Below are positions 20,552 through 29,398 of a DNA stretch of 64,000 bases, piece after piece (position 1 is the stretch's first letter; the number at the start of each line of letters is the position of its first letter). Under the pieces are notes generated by a model, which made no database searches, had not been told where the DNA came from, and saw nothing but the letters and a program-made list of their open reading frames with translations. Origin of the DNA: Ilumatobacteraceae bacterium (GTDB taxonomy: Bacteria; Actinomycetota; Acidimicrobiia; Acidimicrobiales; Ilumatobacteraceae); contig JAHEKY010000003.1 of assembly GCA_024644465.1 (NCBI GenBank), positions 18,963 through 82,962 of the forward strand, written 5' to 3'. The position numbers were made by a program, and so were the translations under genes.

Positions 20552-21109
20552 ATGTCCGACACCGAGCCCTCGACGGCCGACACGCAACCGCCGACCGGTG
20601 AGAGCGAGGTGGTCCACCCCGACCTCGTCACCGACGACCGTCTGGAGCGCGACGCCGATGGCGACGGGGGCGCCGTCGAGCAGGTCGAAGCGGTGACGCA
20701 ACCCGCGAAGGTGATGCGGATCGGCTCGATGGTCAAGCAACTGCTGGACGAGGTCCGCAACGCCGGGCTCGACGAAGCGTCTCGTGAGCGGCTCGCCGAG
20801 GTGTACGAACGGTCGGTGACCGAGGTCTCCGAGGCGCTGTCGCCGGATCTCCAGGAGGAGCTGCGGTCGCTGGCGCTGCCCTTCGACCACGAGGAGGTAC
20901 CGAGCGAAGCGGAGCTGCGGGTCGCGAAGGCGCAGCTCGTCGGTTGGCTCGAGGGACTGTTCCACGGCATCCAGGCGAGCATGATGGCCCAGCAGATGGC
21001 GATGCGGGTGCAGCGCCAGCAGACGCCGGAACTCCCCGGGGGGTCACCGATGCAGCCCGGGGGTCTCGGCGAACGCCCGGACGGCGACCGGCCCGGAACC
21101 TACCTGTAG
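20552..21109 (+). CDS. bpa: Bacterial proteasome activator Bpa/PafE
   Basis: ATP-independent ring-forming activator of the actinobacterial 20S proteasome. The 185-residue product has a disordered acidic N-terminus (about 1-50). A four-helix core follows (VMRIGSMVKQLLDEVRNAGLDE, DLQEELRSLALPF, KAQLVGWLEGLFHGIQA, MMAQQMAMRVQ), then a Gly/Pro-rich tail ending GTYL. Mycobacterial Bpa ends GQYL, the motif that docks into the proteasome alpha ring, so the last residues support the call. GAAAGG before the ATG may be a Shine-Dalgarno; TAGAAA overlapping it could also be a -10. Confidence 0.9.
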   Translation: MSDTEPSTADTQPPTGESEVVHPDLVTDDRLERDADGDGGAVEQVEAVTQPAKVMRIGSMVKQLLDEVRNAGLDEASRERLAEVYERSVTEVSEALSPDLQEELRSLALPFDHEEVPSEAELRVAKAQLVGWLEGLFHGIQASMMAQQMAMRVQRQQTPELPGGSPMQPGGLGERPDGDRPGTYL

Positions 21110-21150
21110 CCCGTCCGAGCGACGAGTTCCCTCGGCGAATTCCACTCGTG

Positions 21151-21156
21151 TAATCT
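21151..21156 (+). promoter_or_regulatory. -10 element for dnaE
   Basis: TAATCT ends 12 bases before the dnaE ATG, so a leader of only about five bases is predicted. No Shine-Dalgarno is visible. Confidence 0.5.
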
Positions 21157-21168
21157 CGCTCTCGCGCC

Positions 21169-24100
21169 ATGGCCGACTCCTTCACCCACCTCCACGTCCA
21201 CACCGAGTTCTCGATGCTCGACGGCGCAGCCCGCCTCGACGAGCTGGTGGCCAAGGCGGTCGGCGACGGGCAGCCCGCGATCGGCATGACCGATCACGGC
21301 AACATGTACGGCACGTTGGACTTCTACAAGGAGTGCAATCGCCAGGGGATCAAGCCGATCATCGGCACCGAGGCGTACATGGCCCACGACCATCGCAGCG
21401 AGCGGCCGACCCGTCGCGGGCGGATGGACGACTCCGGTGGCGAGACCGAGGGTGGCAAGAAGCTCTACTACCACCTGATCCTGTTGGCGGAGAACAACAC
21501 CGGCTATCAGAACCTGATCCAGCTCGCGTCGCTCGCCTTCATGGAGGGCTACTACTACAAGCCGAGGATGGACTGGGAGCTGCTCGAGAAATACTCCGAG
21601 GGGCTGATCGCCACGACCGGTTGCCTCGGCGGCCACGTGCTCCAGTCGCTGCTCAACGGCGACGAGCGCGGCGCACTGGAGAACGCGGCGCGGTTGCAGG
21701 ACATCTTCGGCAAGGACAACCTGTTCGTCGAGATCCAGGACCACGGCATCCCCGCGCAGCGCGACACGAACCCGAAGCTGCTCGAGATCGCGAGGAAGAT
21801 CGGTGCCCCGCTGCTCGCGACGAACGACAGCCACTACACGCACCAGGAGGATCACGAGAGCCACGACGCGCTCCTGTGTGTCCAGACCGGTTCGCTCCTG
21901 TCTGACCCGAAGCGCCTCAAGTTCGAGGGTTCCGAGCACTTCCTGAAGACGGCCGCGGAGATGCGCTACCTGTTCCGCGAGCTGCCGACGGCGTGTGACA
22001 ACAGCCTCTGGATCGCCGAGCGGGCGAACGTCGAGATCGAGTTCGGCAAGCCACTGTTGCCCGACTTCCCGCTGCCGGACGGGTTCGACAGCGACGAGGC
22101 GTACCTTCGCCACCTCACCCAGCTCGGCGCGGAGAAGCGGTGGGGCAAGGACGTACCGGCGGAGGCGGTCGAACGGCTCGCCTACGAGCTGCAGGTGATC
22201 TGCGACATGGGGTTCGCGTCGTACTTCCTGATCACCTGGGACCTGATCAAGCATGCGCGGGACAACAACATCCGCGTCGGGCCCGGCCGCGGGTCGGCCG
22301 CCGGGTGTGCGGTCGCCTACTGCCTGTGGATCACCGATCTCGATCCGATCAAGTACGACCTGCTGTTCGAGCGGTTTCTCAACCCGAGCCGCATCTCGAT
22401 GCCCGACATCGACATGGACTTCGAGACCCGCTACCGCGATGAGATGATCCGCTACGCGGCGGAGCGCTACGGACGGGACCACGTCGCGCAGATCATCACG
22501 TTCGGCACGATCAAGGCCCGCAACGCAGCGCGCGACGCGGCGCGGGTGCTCGGGTACCCGTACGGCGTCGGCGACAAGATCGCCAAGGCGATGCCGCCGC
22601 TCGTGATGGGTCGTGACACCCCGCTGAAGTACTGCTTCGAGCAGCACCCGAAGTACGCCGACGGCTACAAGGCGGCTGCCGATCTCCGGGCGATGTACGA
22701 CACCGACGCCGACATCAAGAAGGTCGTCGACGTCGCCAAGGGCCTGGAGGGCCTGAAGCGCTCCGACGGAATCCATGCCGCCGCGGTCGTCATCACAAAG
22801 AACCCGGTCACCGACTACGTGCCGATCCAGCGCAAGCCGGAATCCGGGATGGACCCCGCCGACGCGCCCGTCGTGACGCAGTACGAGATGCACGGCGTCG
22901 AATCGCTCGGCCTGCTGAAGATGGACTTCCTCGGGCTGCGCAACCTCGACGTGATCAGTGACGCCGAGGCGATGATCCGGGCACAGCGCAAGCCGGACTT
23001 CGTCATCGAGGAGGTGTCGCTCGACGATCGGGCGACGTTCGACCTGCTCTCACGCGGCGACACGATCGGGGTGTTCCAACTCGAGTCGCCGCCGATGCGC
23101 CAACTCCTGAAGGCGATGGAGCCGTCCTCGTTCGAGGACGTGTCCGCGGTGCTCGCCCTCTATCGGCCGGGGCCGATGAGCGTCAACATGCACTACGACT
23201 TCGCCGACCGCAAGAACGGCCGGCAGCCCGTCGAGTACTTCCACCACGACGCGCAGGCGGTGTTGGGCGACACGTACGGGTTGATGATCTACCAGGAGAG
23301 CGTGATGCGTGTCGCGCAGAAGTTCGCCGGGTACTCGCTCGCCGAGGCGGACAACCTGCGCAAGGCGATGGGCAAGAAGTCCCGCGAGGTGATGGCCACG
23401 GCCCGCCAGGCGTTCGAGGAAGGTTGCGTCGCGAGCGGCTACGGCGAGGAACTGGGCCCGCAGCTGTTCGACATCATCGAGAAGTTCGCCGACTACGCGT
23501 TCAACAAGAGCCACACGTTCGGGTACGGGCTGATCACCTACCAGACCGCGTACCTCAAGGCCCACTATCCGGTCGAGTACCTCGCGTCGCTGCTGACGAG
23601 CGTGAAGAGCAACCTGGACAAGGCGGCGCTGTACCTCGCCGACTGCCGCTCGATGGGGATCAAGGTGCTCCCGCCCGACGTCAACCGCTCGCTGATGAAT
23701 TTCGGCGCGCTCGCCCCCGACGAGTTGCCGGCCGGCGTGTCGCTTCCCGTCGGCAGTCCCGGTGCGATCACGTTCGGGCTGTCGGCGGTCCGCAACGTCG
23801 GCGAGGGGCTCGTCGAGCAACTGCTCGCCGAGCGCCAGGAGAACGGCATGTTCACCGGCTTCCACGACTTCGTCGAACGGGTCCCCGAGGCGGTGCTCAA
23901 CAAGCGCACGATCGAGTCGCTGATCAAGGGCGGCGGCTTCGACAACCTCGGTCACCCGCGCCGGGGGCTGCTGACCGTCTTCGAGCACATCATCGACTCG
24001 ACCGTCAAGCGGCGGCGCGAGCGGGAGAAGGGCGTGATGAGCCTGTTCGGAGACTGGGGCGACGCAGACGACGACAGCGGTTCCGAGACCGGCAACGGTA

Positions 24101-24762
24101 CGGGCTTCGACGAACGCACCGAGATCCCCGACCTCGTGTTCGACAAGACCGAGCGGCTGCGATTCGAAAAGGAGATGCTCGGCCTCTACGTCTCCGATCA
24201 CCCCCTGCTGGGGGTCGAAGGGGCGCTGAAGCGCAAGGTCGAGCACGCATTGATCGACCTGCCGAACATGGAGGACGGCACACCGGTGGTCGTGGGCGGC
24301 GTGATCACCAACCTCGCCCGCAAGTTCACGAAGAAGGGCGACCAGATGGCGGTCTTCCTACTCGAGGACCTCGACGCGTCGATCGAGGTGACGATCTTCC
24401 CCCGCACGCTCGCCGAGCAGGGGCACAAGCTCGAAGACGACCTGATCGTCGCGGTCAAGGGCCGGCTCGACCGGCGCGACGAGTCCCGGTTCGGGCTGAT
24501 CGGCCAAACGGTCACCGTGCTGGACGGCCTCGGCGACGGCCCGGCGACGCCGCTGCGGCTGCGGATGCCGTCGACATCGCTCGACGAGCTGAAGATCCAG
24601 CGTCTGAAGCGGATCCTCAAGGAGCATCCGGGAGACTCGCTCGTGATGGTCGACATCGGTCAGGGCAAGGTCCTGAAGCTCGCGGACGAGTTCCGCGTCG
24701 ACCTCGATCGCTCGGTCGGCGAGCTGCGGATGGCCTTCGGACACGACGCCGTTCTGCTCTGA
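21169..24762 (+). CDS. dnaE: DNA polymerase III alpha subunit DnaE (DnaE1 type)
   Basis: Replicative C-family polymerase. The N-terminal PHP domain begins FTHLHVHTEFSMLDGAARL and includes MTDHGNMYG, so its putative metal site looks largely intact. The polymerase core carries GPGRGSAAGC near residue 368 and the catalytic PDIDMDFE near residue 412. FNKSHTFGYGLITYQTAYLK lies further on, then helix-hairpin-helix and OB-fold regions (VVVGGVITNLARK near residue 1043). At 1197 residues it has DnaE1 length and lacks the shorter ImuC/DnaE2 look. Confidence 0.97.
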   Translation: MADSFTHLHVHTEFSMLDGAARLDELVAKAVGDGQPAIGMTDHGNMYGTLDFYKECNRQGIKPIIGTEAYMAHDHRSERPTRRGRMDDSGGETEGGKKLYYHLILLAENNTGYQNLIQLASLAFMEGYYYKPRMDWELLEKYSEGLIATTGCLGGHVLQSLLNGDERGALENAARLQDIFGKDNLFVEIQDHGIPAQRDTNPKLLEIARKIGAPLLATNDSHYTHQEDHESHDALLCVQTGSLLSDPKRLKFEGSEHFLKTAAEMRYLFRELPTACDNSLWIAERANVEIEFGKPLLPDFPLPDGFDSDEAYLRHLTQLGAEKRWGKDVPAEAVERLAYELQVICDMGFASYFLITWDLIKHARDNNIRVGPGRGSAAGCAVAYCLWITDLDPIKYDLLFERFLNPSRISMPDIDMDFETRYRDEMIRYAAERYGRDHVAQIITFGTIKARNAARDAARVLGYPYGVGDKIAKAMPPLVMGRDTPLKYCFEQHPKYADGYKAAADLRAMYDTDADIKKVVDVAKGLEGLKRSDGIHAAAVVITKNPVTDYVPIQRKPESGMDPADAPVVTQYEMHGVESLGLLKMDFLGLRNLDVISDAEAMIRAQRKPDFVIEEVSLDDRATFDLLSRGDTIGVFQLESPPMRQLLKAMEPSSFEDVSAVLALYRPGPMSVNMHYDFADRKNGRQPVEYFHHDAQAVLGDTYGLMIYQESVMRVAQKFAGYSLAEADNLRKAMGKKSREVMATARQAFEEGCVASGYGEELGPQLFDIIEKFADYAFNKSHTFGYGLITYQTAYLKAHYPVEYLASLLTSVKSNLDKAALYLADCRSMGIKVLPPDVNRSLMNFGALAPDELPAGVSLPVGSPGAITFGLSAVRNVGEGLVEQLLAERQENGMFTGFHDFVERVPEAVLNKRTIESLIKGGGFDNLGHPRRGLLTVFEHIIDSTVKRRREREKGVMSLFGDWGDADDDSGSETGNGTGFDERTEIPDLVFDKTERLRFEKEMLGLYVSDHPLLGVEGALKRKVEHALIDLPNMEDGTPVVVGGVITNLARKFTKKGDQMAVFLLEDLDASIEVTIFPRTLAEQGHKLEDDLIVAVKGRLDRRDESRFGLIGQTVTVLDGLGDGPATPLRLRMPSTSLDELKIQRLKRILKEHPGDSLVMVDIGQGKVLKLADEFRVDLDRSVGELRMAFGHDAVLL

Positions 24763-24856
24763 CAGCCCTGCGTCCGATGGCCGGATCCCGGATTTTCCGG
24801 CGTGCGGAGCGCCCGAGTTTGATTCGATTCGCGTTTCCGGTGGCAGAATAGGGAGG

Positions 24857-25513
24857 ATGGCCCTTGAAGTTTCCACGAACGACGCCGCTGCCCTGACCGA
24901 CACGGACCTCGACGAACTGGCCTCGATGGAGGACGCGTTCAGTGCCGGGCAGCTGTCCAAGGCCAAGGAAGACTGGGTCCTGATCACGACCGCCCGGTTC
25001 GGTGACAGCCTCCACGGCTACTCGTTCTCGACGCTGGAGCGCATCGGCGGAACGCCATGTGTGCTGATCGGGCTGCTCAGCGTGAAGCGGTCGTCCAAGC
25101 GCGACCAGGTGCTCCGGGGCTTGATGAACGAGGCCTATCACCGGGCACTGATGGCGTTCCCGGACGAGGACGTCGTCGTCGGCAGCCGGTTCGTCAACGC
25201 CGACGCGGTCGTCGCCTTCAAGGATCTCGACGATCTCACCCCCGCGCCGGGCTCCCGTGCGGTCGGCGAGGAGCGGGCCTGGGGCCGGAGGCTCGCGAAG
25301 CGGTTCGGCATCGACGCGAAGTACGACGCCAACAGCTTCATCTCGACGAGCGGCGCACAGGACGGATTCATGGACTTCGAGGCGCTCAAGCCCGACAAGC
25401 TCGATGCGGACGTCGTGAAGCTGTTCTCCGCCGTGCCGGCCACGAAGGGTGGCGCGATGGTGGTCTACGGCTGGACGATGGCCGAGGACCTCGTCAAGCT
25501 CGGCAAGCGCTGA
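24857..25513 (+). CDS. Conserved-looking protein of unknown function
   Basis: I do not recognise this family. The 218-residue soluble product has an acidic N-terminus, no signal peptide and no membrane segment. Visible stretches include DWVLITTARFGDSLHGYSFS, VLIGLLSVKRSSKRD and GAMVVYGWTMAEDLVKLGKR, an alpha/beta pattern ending in a basic tail. GGGAGG immediately precedes the ATG, and AGAATA just upstream could be a -10. Codon use resembles neighbouring genes, so it is very likely a real gene. It sits 94 bases after dnaE and 13 bases before the nitroreductase gene. Confidence 0.75.
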   Translation: MALEVSTNDAAALTDTDLDELASMEDAFSAGQLSKAKEDWVLITTARFGDSLHGYSFSTLERIGGTPCVLIGLLSVKRSSKRDQVLRGLMNEAYHRALMAFPDEDVVVGSRFVNADAVVAFKDLDDLTPAPGSRAVGEERAWGRRLAKRFGIDAKYDANSFISTSGAQDGFMDFEALKPDKLDADVVKLFSAVPATKGGAMVVYGWTMAEDLVKLGKR

Positions 25514-25526
25514 ACCGGTCCGTCCC

Positions 25527-26135
25527 GTGACGGAGTTCGCGGACGTCGTGCGGGCGCGCCGGATGACCCGCGAGTTCAGCCCGGCTCCGGTCGATCGGGG
25601 AGTGATCGACGAGCTGGTCGATCTCGCGTCGCGCTCACCGAGTGCCGGCAAGGTGCAGGGGTGGCACCTCGTCGTGCTCGAGGGCGACGCGACGGCGAGG
25701 TTCTGGGACATCACGTTGCCGGCCGATCGTCGGGCGACGTTTCGCTGGCAGCGGCTCCTCGACGCGCCGGTGATCGCGCTCCCGTTCGCCGACGCCGGCG
25801 CCTATGTCGACCGGTACGCGGAGCCGGACAAGGCGGCGACAGGGCTGGGGGAGGGGCAGGACGCCTGGCCCGCGCCGTACTGGACGATCGACACGTCGAT
25901 GGCGGTGATGACCCTGCTGCTCGCCGCCGAGGACGCGGGGCTCGGCGCGCTCTTCTTCGGTGTCTTCCGCGAGGAGGACCGTCTGCGAGCCGAACTCGCC
26001 GTCCCCGACGGCCTCGAACTGCTCGGCGCGATCGCCCTCGGCCACCGGGCCGACGACGCCGGTTCGGCGCCCGGGCGAAGCGCGGCCCGGACGCGCCGGT
26101 CGCCCGATCAGATCATCCACCGCGACGGCTGGTGA
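25527..26135 (+). CDS. Nitroreductase-family FMN oxidoreductase
   Basis: Probable FMN- and NAD(P)H-dependent reductase of unknown substrate. From GTG 25527 the product has 202 residues. It starts FADVVRARRMTREFSPAPVD, then SRSPSAGKVQGWHLVVL, the FMN-binding start of the family, and later DTSMAVMTLLLAAEDAGLGALFFGVF and LGAIALGH. The earlier part of the open frame overlaps the preceding gene and is not used. It converges with the DUF255 gene with one base between the stop codons. Confidence 0.85.
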   Translation: MTEFADVVRARRMTREFSPAPVDRGVIDELVDLASRSPSAGKVQGWHLVVLEGDATARFWDITLPADRRATFRWQRLLDAPVIALPFADAGAYVDRYAEPDKAATGLGEGQDAWPAPYWTIDTSMAVMTLLLAAEDAGLGALFFGVFREEDRLRAELAVPDGLELLGAIALGHRADDAGSAPGRSAARTRRSPDQIIHRDGW

Positions 26136-26136
26136 T

Positions 26137-28158
26137 TCAGTCGGCGTCGGGGCGTGGGGGCAGTGCCCGGCCCGTCAACATCTCGACGAAGCCCTCGACG
26201 GTGTCGTGCGGCAGCTGGCAGGTGTGGTCCCGGCAGACGTAGGCGAAGCCCTCCTCGCGGCCGTCCCACAGTGGCGACGCGTACGGTTCGCCCCATGCGA
26301 GCACCGCATCGGGCCGCCAGACCGTGTGCGCGATCCGGACGAGATCCGGGCGGTCGCCGACGATCACGACCTCGGTCGAGCCGCGACGGCGCAGGTCGAC
26401 GGCGAGCAGCGCGTTCGAGTACATCCCGATCGCGTCGTCGAACTGGGTCCCGAGCAGGCGCAGGATGCGGTCGGCGTGGTTCGCGTAGCGCTGCTCGCCG
26501 GTCAGCGCGGCAAGGCGGAACAGCGCGAGCGCGGCGGTCGAGTTGGCCGACGGCGTGGCGTTGTCGGTGAGGTCCTTCTGCCGTACGACGAGCTGCTCGC
26601 CGTCGTCGGCGATCGTGTAGAGGCCGCCCTGCTCCGGATCCCAGAACCGGTCGAGCATCGTGTCGGCGGTCTCGATCGCGGTCGTGATCCAGCGGGCCTG
26701 ACCGGTCGCTTCCGACAGCCGTGTGAAGGCATCGACGAGGGCGGCGTAGTCGGCGGCCAGCGCGTCGTGGCGGGCGGGCGGGTCGCCGTCGGCGTGCCAG
26801 CTGCGATGCCAGTGGCCGTCCGGCCGGCGCAGCTCGCGCACGAGGAACTCGCCGTTGCGGATCGCCGCGTCGCGCCATTCCGGGTTGTCGAACACCGCCG
26901 CCGCCTCGGCGAGCGCGGAGAGGAACAGCGCGTTCCACTCGGTGATCACCTTGTCGTCGAGGCCGGGGCGCCGCCGCTGTCCGCGGGCGGCCGCGAGCAG
27001 CGCGGTCGTCCGCTCGATCTCCGGTGGCCGCGCGAGTGTGCCGCGGGCGTGGGACCGGTTCGGGATCGATCGCCCCTCGAAGTTGCCGTCGGGCGTGATG
27101 CCGTACCAGTCGAGCGTCGCGTCGACGACACCGGGGTCCTCGCCGTCGAGCGCCGCGCGGACTTCGTCCGGCGTCCAGGTGTGGAACAGCCCTTCGACGC
27201 CGTGGCCGTGCTCGTCGGGCGAGTCGGCGTCCTCCGCTGAGTAGAAGCCGCCATCCGGGTGCTGCAGCGTCGTCAGCACGTAGCGGATCGTCTCGACGAG
27301 CACCTGCCGCCACTGCGGCGCGCCGATCACGATCAGTGCGTGGAGGTACGTGCGGCACAGCAGCGCCTGGTCGTACAACATCTTCTCGAAGTGGGGCACG
27401 AGCCACTCGCGATCGACCGAATACCTCGCGAAGCCGCCGCCGATGTGGTCGTACATCCCGCCGGATGCCATCGCGTCCAGCGTCGTCGAGACGATTTCCT
27501 TCGGGGCATCTGCGGCGGTCGACATGTACGCCCGCAGCATCAGTTCGAGGTTGAACGTCGACGGGAACTTCGGGGCGCGGCCGAATCCGCCCCAGTCCGG
27601 GTCGAACGCCCCGGCCAGCCCCTGCACCGCGCGGTTGAGCTGATCGGCGCCGGGCAGGTCGTCGCCCGCGACGAGTCGGGCACTGCGCGAGATCGCTCCG
27701 ACGAGCTGGTCGACATTCGACCTGACGTCGTCCGGGCGGTTGCGGTAGACGTCGTCGATTGCATCGAGCAGTTGCAGGAACGCGGGCTTCGGGAAGTACG
27801 TGCCCCCGTAGAACGGTGCGCCGTCGGGTGTCATGAACACGGTCATCGGCCAGCCGCCGCGACCGGTCATCGCCTGGACCGCATCCATGTACAGCGCGTC
27901 GACGTCGGGCCGTTCCTCGCGGTCGACCTTGACGTTGACGAACAGCTCGTTCATCTTCGCCGCCACCTCGTCGTCCTCGAAGCACTCGTGGGCCATCACG
28001 TGGCACCAGTGGCACGCCGAGTAGCCGACCGACAGCAGGATCGGCACGTTGCGCTCGCGCGCCGCGTCGAACGCCCCGGTGCCCCACGCGTGCCAGTCGA
28101 CGGGGTTGTCACGGTGCTGGCGGAGGTACGGAGACGTTTCGTCGGCGAGCCGGTTCAC
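26137..28158 (-). CDS. DUF255 thioredoxin-domain protein (YyaL/spermatogenesis-associated SSP411 family)
   Basis: The 673-residue protein has an N-terminal thioredoxin-like domain with the family start LADETSPYLRQHRDNPVDWH and the CxxC motif SACHWCHVM near residue 50. A long alpha/alpha-toroid glycan-hydrolase-like region follows (GGFARYSVDREWLVPHFEKM, KVITEWNALFLSALAEAA). Family length is about 670-680, so it is complete. Its biochemical role is not settled. It starts at GTG 28158, seven bases after TACCCT on the minus strand, and is divergent from the GlsB-like gene. Confidence 0.92.
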   Translation of the reverse strand: MNRLADETSPYLRQHRDNPVDWHAWGTGAFDAARERNVPILLSVGYSACHWCHVMAHECFEDDEVAAKMNELFVNVKVDREERPDVDALYMDAVQAMTGRGGWPMTVFMTPDGAPFYGGTYFPKPAFLQLLDAIDDVYRNRPDDVRSNVDQLVGAISRSARLVAGDDLPGADQLNRAVQGLAGAFDPDWGGFGRAPKFPSTFNLELMLRAYMSTAADAPKEIVSTTLDAMASGGMYDHIGGGFARYSVDREWLVPHFEKMLYDQALLCRTYLHALIVIGAPQWRQVLVETIRYVLTTLQHPDGGFYSAEDADSPDEHGHGVEGLFHTWTPDEVRAALDGEDPGVVDATLDWYGITPDGNFEGRSIPNRSHARGTLARPPEIERTTALLAAARGQRRRPGLDDKVITEWNALFLSALAEAAAVFDNPEWRDAAIRNGEFLVRELRRPDGHWHRSWHADGDPPARHDALAADYAALVDAFTRLSEATGQARWITTAIETADTMLDRFWDPEQGGLYTIADDGEQLVVRQKDLTDNATPSANSTAALALFRLAALTGEQRYANHADRILRLLGTQFDDAIGMYSNALLAVDLRRRGSTEVVIVGDRPDLVRIAHTVWRPDAVLAWGEPYASPLWDGREEGFAYVCRDHTCQLPHDTVEGFVEMLTGRALPPRPDAD

Positions 28159-28165
28159 CGCGTCG

Positions 28166-28171
28166 AGGGTA
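28166..28171 (-). promoter_or_regulatory. -10 element for leaderless DUF255 gene
   Basis: TACCCT on the minus strand ends seven bases before GTG 28158. It lies back to back with the -10 of the divergent gene. Confidence 0.5.
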
Positions 28172-28173
28172 GC

Positions 28174-28179
28174 TAGCGT
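28174..28179 (+). promoter_or_regulatory. -10 element for leaderless GlsB-like gene
   Basis: TAGCGT ends six bases before GTG 28186. Only two bases separate it from the opposing -10 of the DUF255 gene. Confidence 0.5.
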
Positions 28180-28185
28180 GGCGGC

Positions 28186-28458
28186 GTGGGCATCCTCGGG
28201 TGGATCGTGATCGGGCTGGTCGCCGGCGGGCTCGCGCGCTGGATCGTCAAGGACGACCGCCGCGGCTGCCTCTACACGATGATCGTCGGCGTGCTCGGCG
28301 CGCTGATCGGCGGGGCACTGATGAATGCGGCGGACAGCCGCGGCGTCGACGAGTTCTCGCTGCGCAGCATCGCCGTCTCGGCGATCGGGGCGGTGCTCCT
28401 GCTACTCGTCCTCCAGGCGATCGCGGGCCGAGGCCCGAGACGACCGCGCCGATTCTGA
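28186..28458 (+). CDS. GlsB/YeaQ/YmgE-family small membrane protein
   Basis: A 90-residue protein with three hydrophobic helices: LGWIVIGLVAGGLARWIV, a Gly-rich second helix (TMIVGVLGALIGGALM), and a third near residues 62-80. The LARWI and GVLGALIGG pattern is that of the 'transglycosylase-associated' family, often stress-induced; no enzymatic role is established. The GTG start is placed by the -10 six bases upstream. The gene converges with fabI. Confidence 0.85.
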   Translation: MGILGWIVIGLVAGGLARWIVKDDRRGCLYTMIVGVLGALIGGALMNAADSRGVDEFSLRSIAVSAIGAVLLLLVLQAIAGRGPRRPRRF

Positions 28459-28467
28459 CCCGACGGG

Positions 28468-29247
28468 TCAGGCGCCGACCGCGTGGTATCCGCCGTCGAC
28501 GTGGATGATCTCGCCGGTCGTCGCCGGGAACCAGTCCGACAGCAGCGCGATCACCGCACGCGCGACCGGCTCGGAGTCGTTGACGTCCCAGCCCAGGGGA
28601 GCGCGGCCGTCCCACGTGTCCTCGAACAACGCGAAGCCGGGGATCGACTTCGCCGCCATCGTGCGGATCGGCCCTGCGGCGACGAGGTTCGAGCGGATGC
28701 CCTGCGGACCCAGTTCCTTCGCGAGATACCGCGAAACGCTCTGCAGCGCAGACTTCGCGACCCCCATCCAGTTGTAGGCGGGCCACGCCTGCGTGTTGTC
28801 GAAGTCGAGTCCGACGAACGAGCCGCCCTGGGTCATCAACGGGACGAACGCATCGGCGAGTGCCTTGAGCGAGTACGTCGAGATGTGCATCGCAATGGCG
28901 ACGTCCTCCCACGGTGCGCCCATGAAGTCGTCGCCGAGGCATGACTCGGGGGCGAAGCCGACCGCGTGGAGCACGCCGTCGACGCGCCCCCACTTCTCCG
29001 CGAGCGCATCCCGGACCGCCTCGCCGTGTGCCGGGACCGTGACGTCGAGTTCGTAGACGTCGATCGGCGCGTCGTCGTCACCGACGAGCTTGCGAGCGGT
29101 CCGCTCGGTCAGCTTGAGCGCTCTCCCGGCGCCGGTGAGCACGATGTCCGCGCCCTCCTCCCGCGCGAGGCGTGCGACTCCGTAGGCGAGCGACGCGTCG
29201 GTGAGGACGCCGGTGATCACGATGTTCTTGCCGTCGAGCAGACCCAT
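28468..29247 (-). CDS. fabI: Enoyl-[acyl-carrier-protein] reductase FabI/InhA
   Basis: NADH-dependent final reduction step of type II fatty acid elongation. The 259-residue SDR-fold protein starts MGLLDGKNIVITGVLTDASL, the cofactor loop typical of FabI/InhA. It has the catalytic Tyr-x6-Lys in YNWMGVAKSALQ near residue 158, and GPIRTMAAKSIPGF followed by the C-terminal IIHVDGGYHAVGA. It starts at ATG 29247, six bases after TAGCTT on the minus strand. There is no mabA beside it. Confidence 0.93.
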   Translation of the reverse strand: MGLLDGKNIVITGVLTDASLAYGVARLAREEGADIVLTGAGRALKLTERTARKLVGDDDAPIDVYELDVTVPAHGEAVRDALAEKWGRVDGVLHAVGFAPESCLGDDFMGAPWEDVAIAMHISTYSLKALADAFVPLMTQGGSFVGLDFDNTQAWPAYNWMGVAKSALQSVSRYLAKELGPQGIRSNLVAAGPIRTMAAKSIPGFALFEDTWDGRAPLGWDVNDSEPVARAVIALLSDWFPATTGEIIHVDGGYHAVGA

Positions 29248-29253
29248 GTCGGC

Positions 29254-29259
29254 AAGCTA
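29254..29259 (-). promoter_or_regulatory. -10 element for leaderless fabI
   Basis: TAGCTT on the minus strand ends six bases before the fabI ATG at 29247. No Shine-Dalgarno is seen. Confidence 0.5.
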
Positions 29260-29398
29260 GTGCGGCGACGCGGTCGCCCGTGCGACGATCGTCACACGAC
29301 GAGGGATTCTCGCCCGGGCAGGAGGGACCTGGCCCGGGCTGTGCCACGCTGTGCGGCATGCGTGCGGGAATGAATCGGCACCTCCGCGGGGTTGGCCC

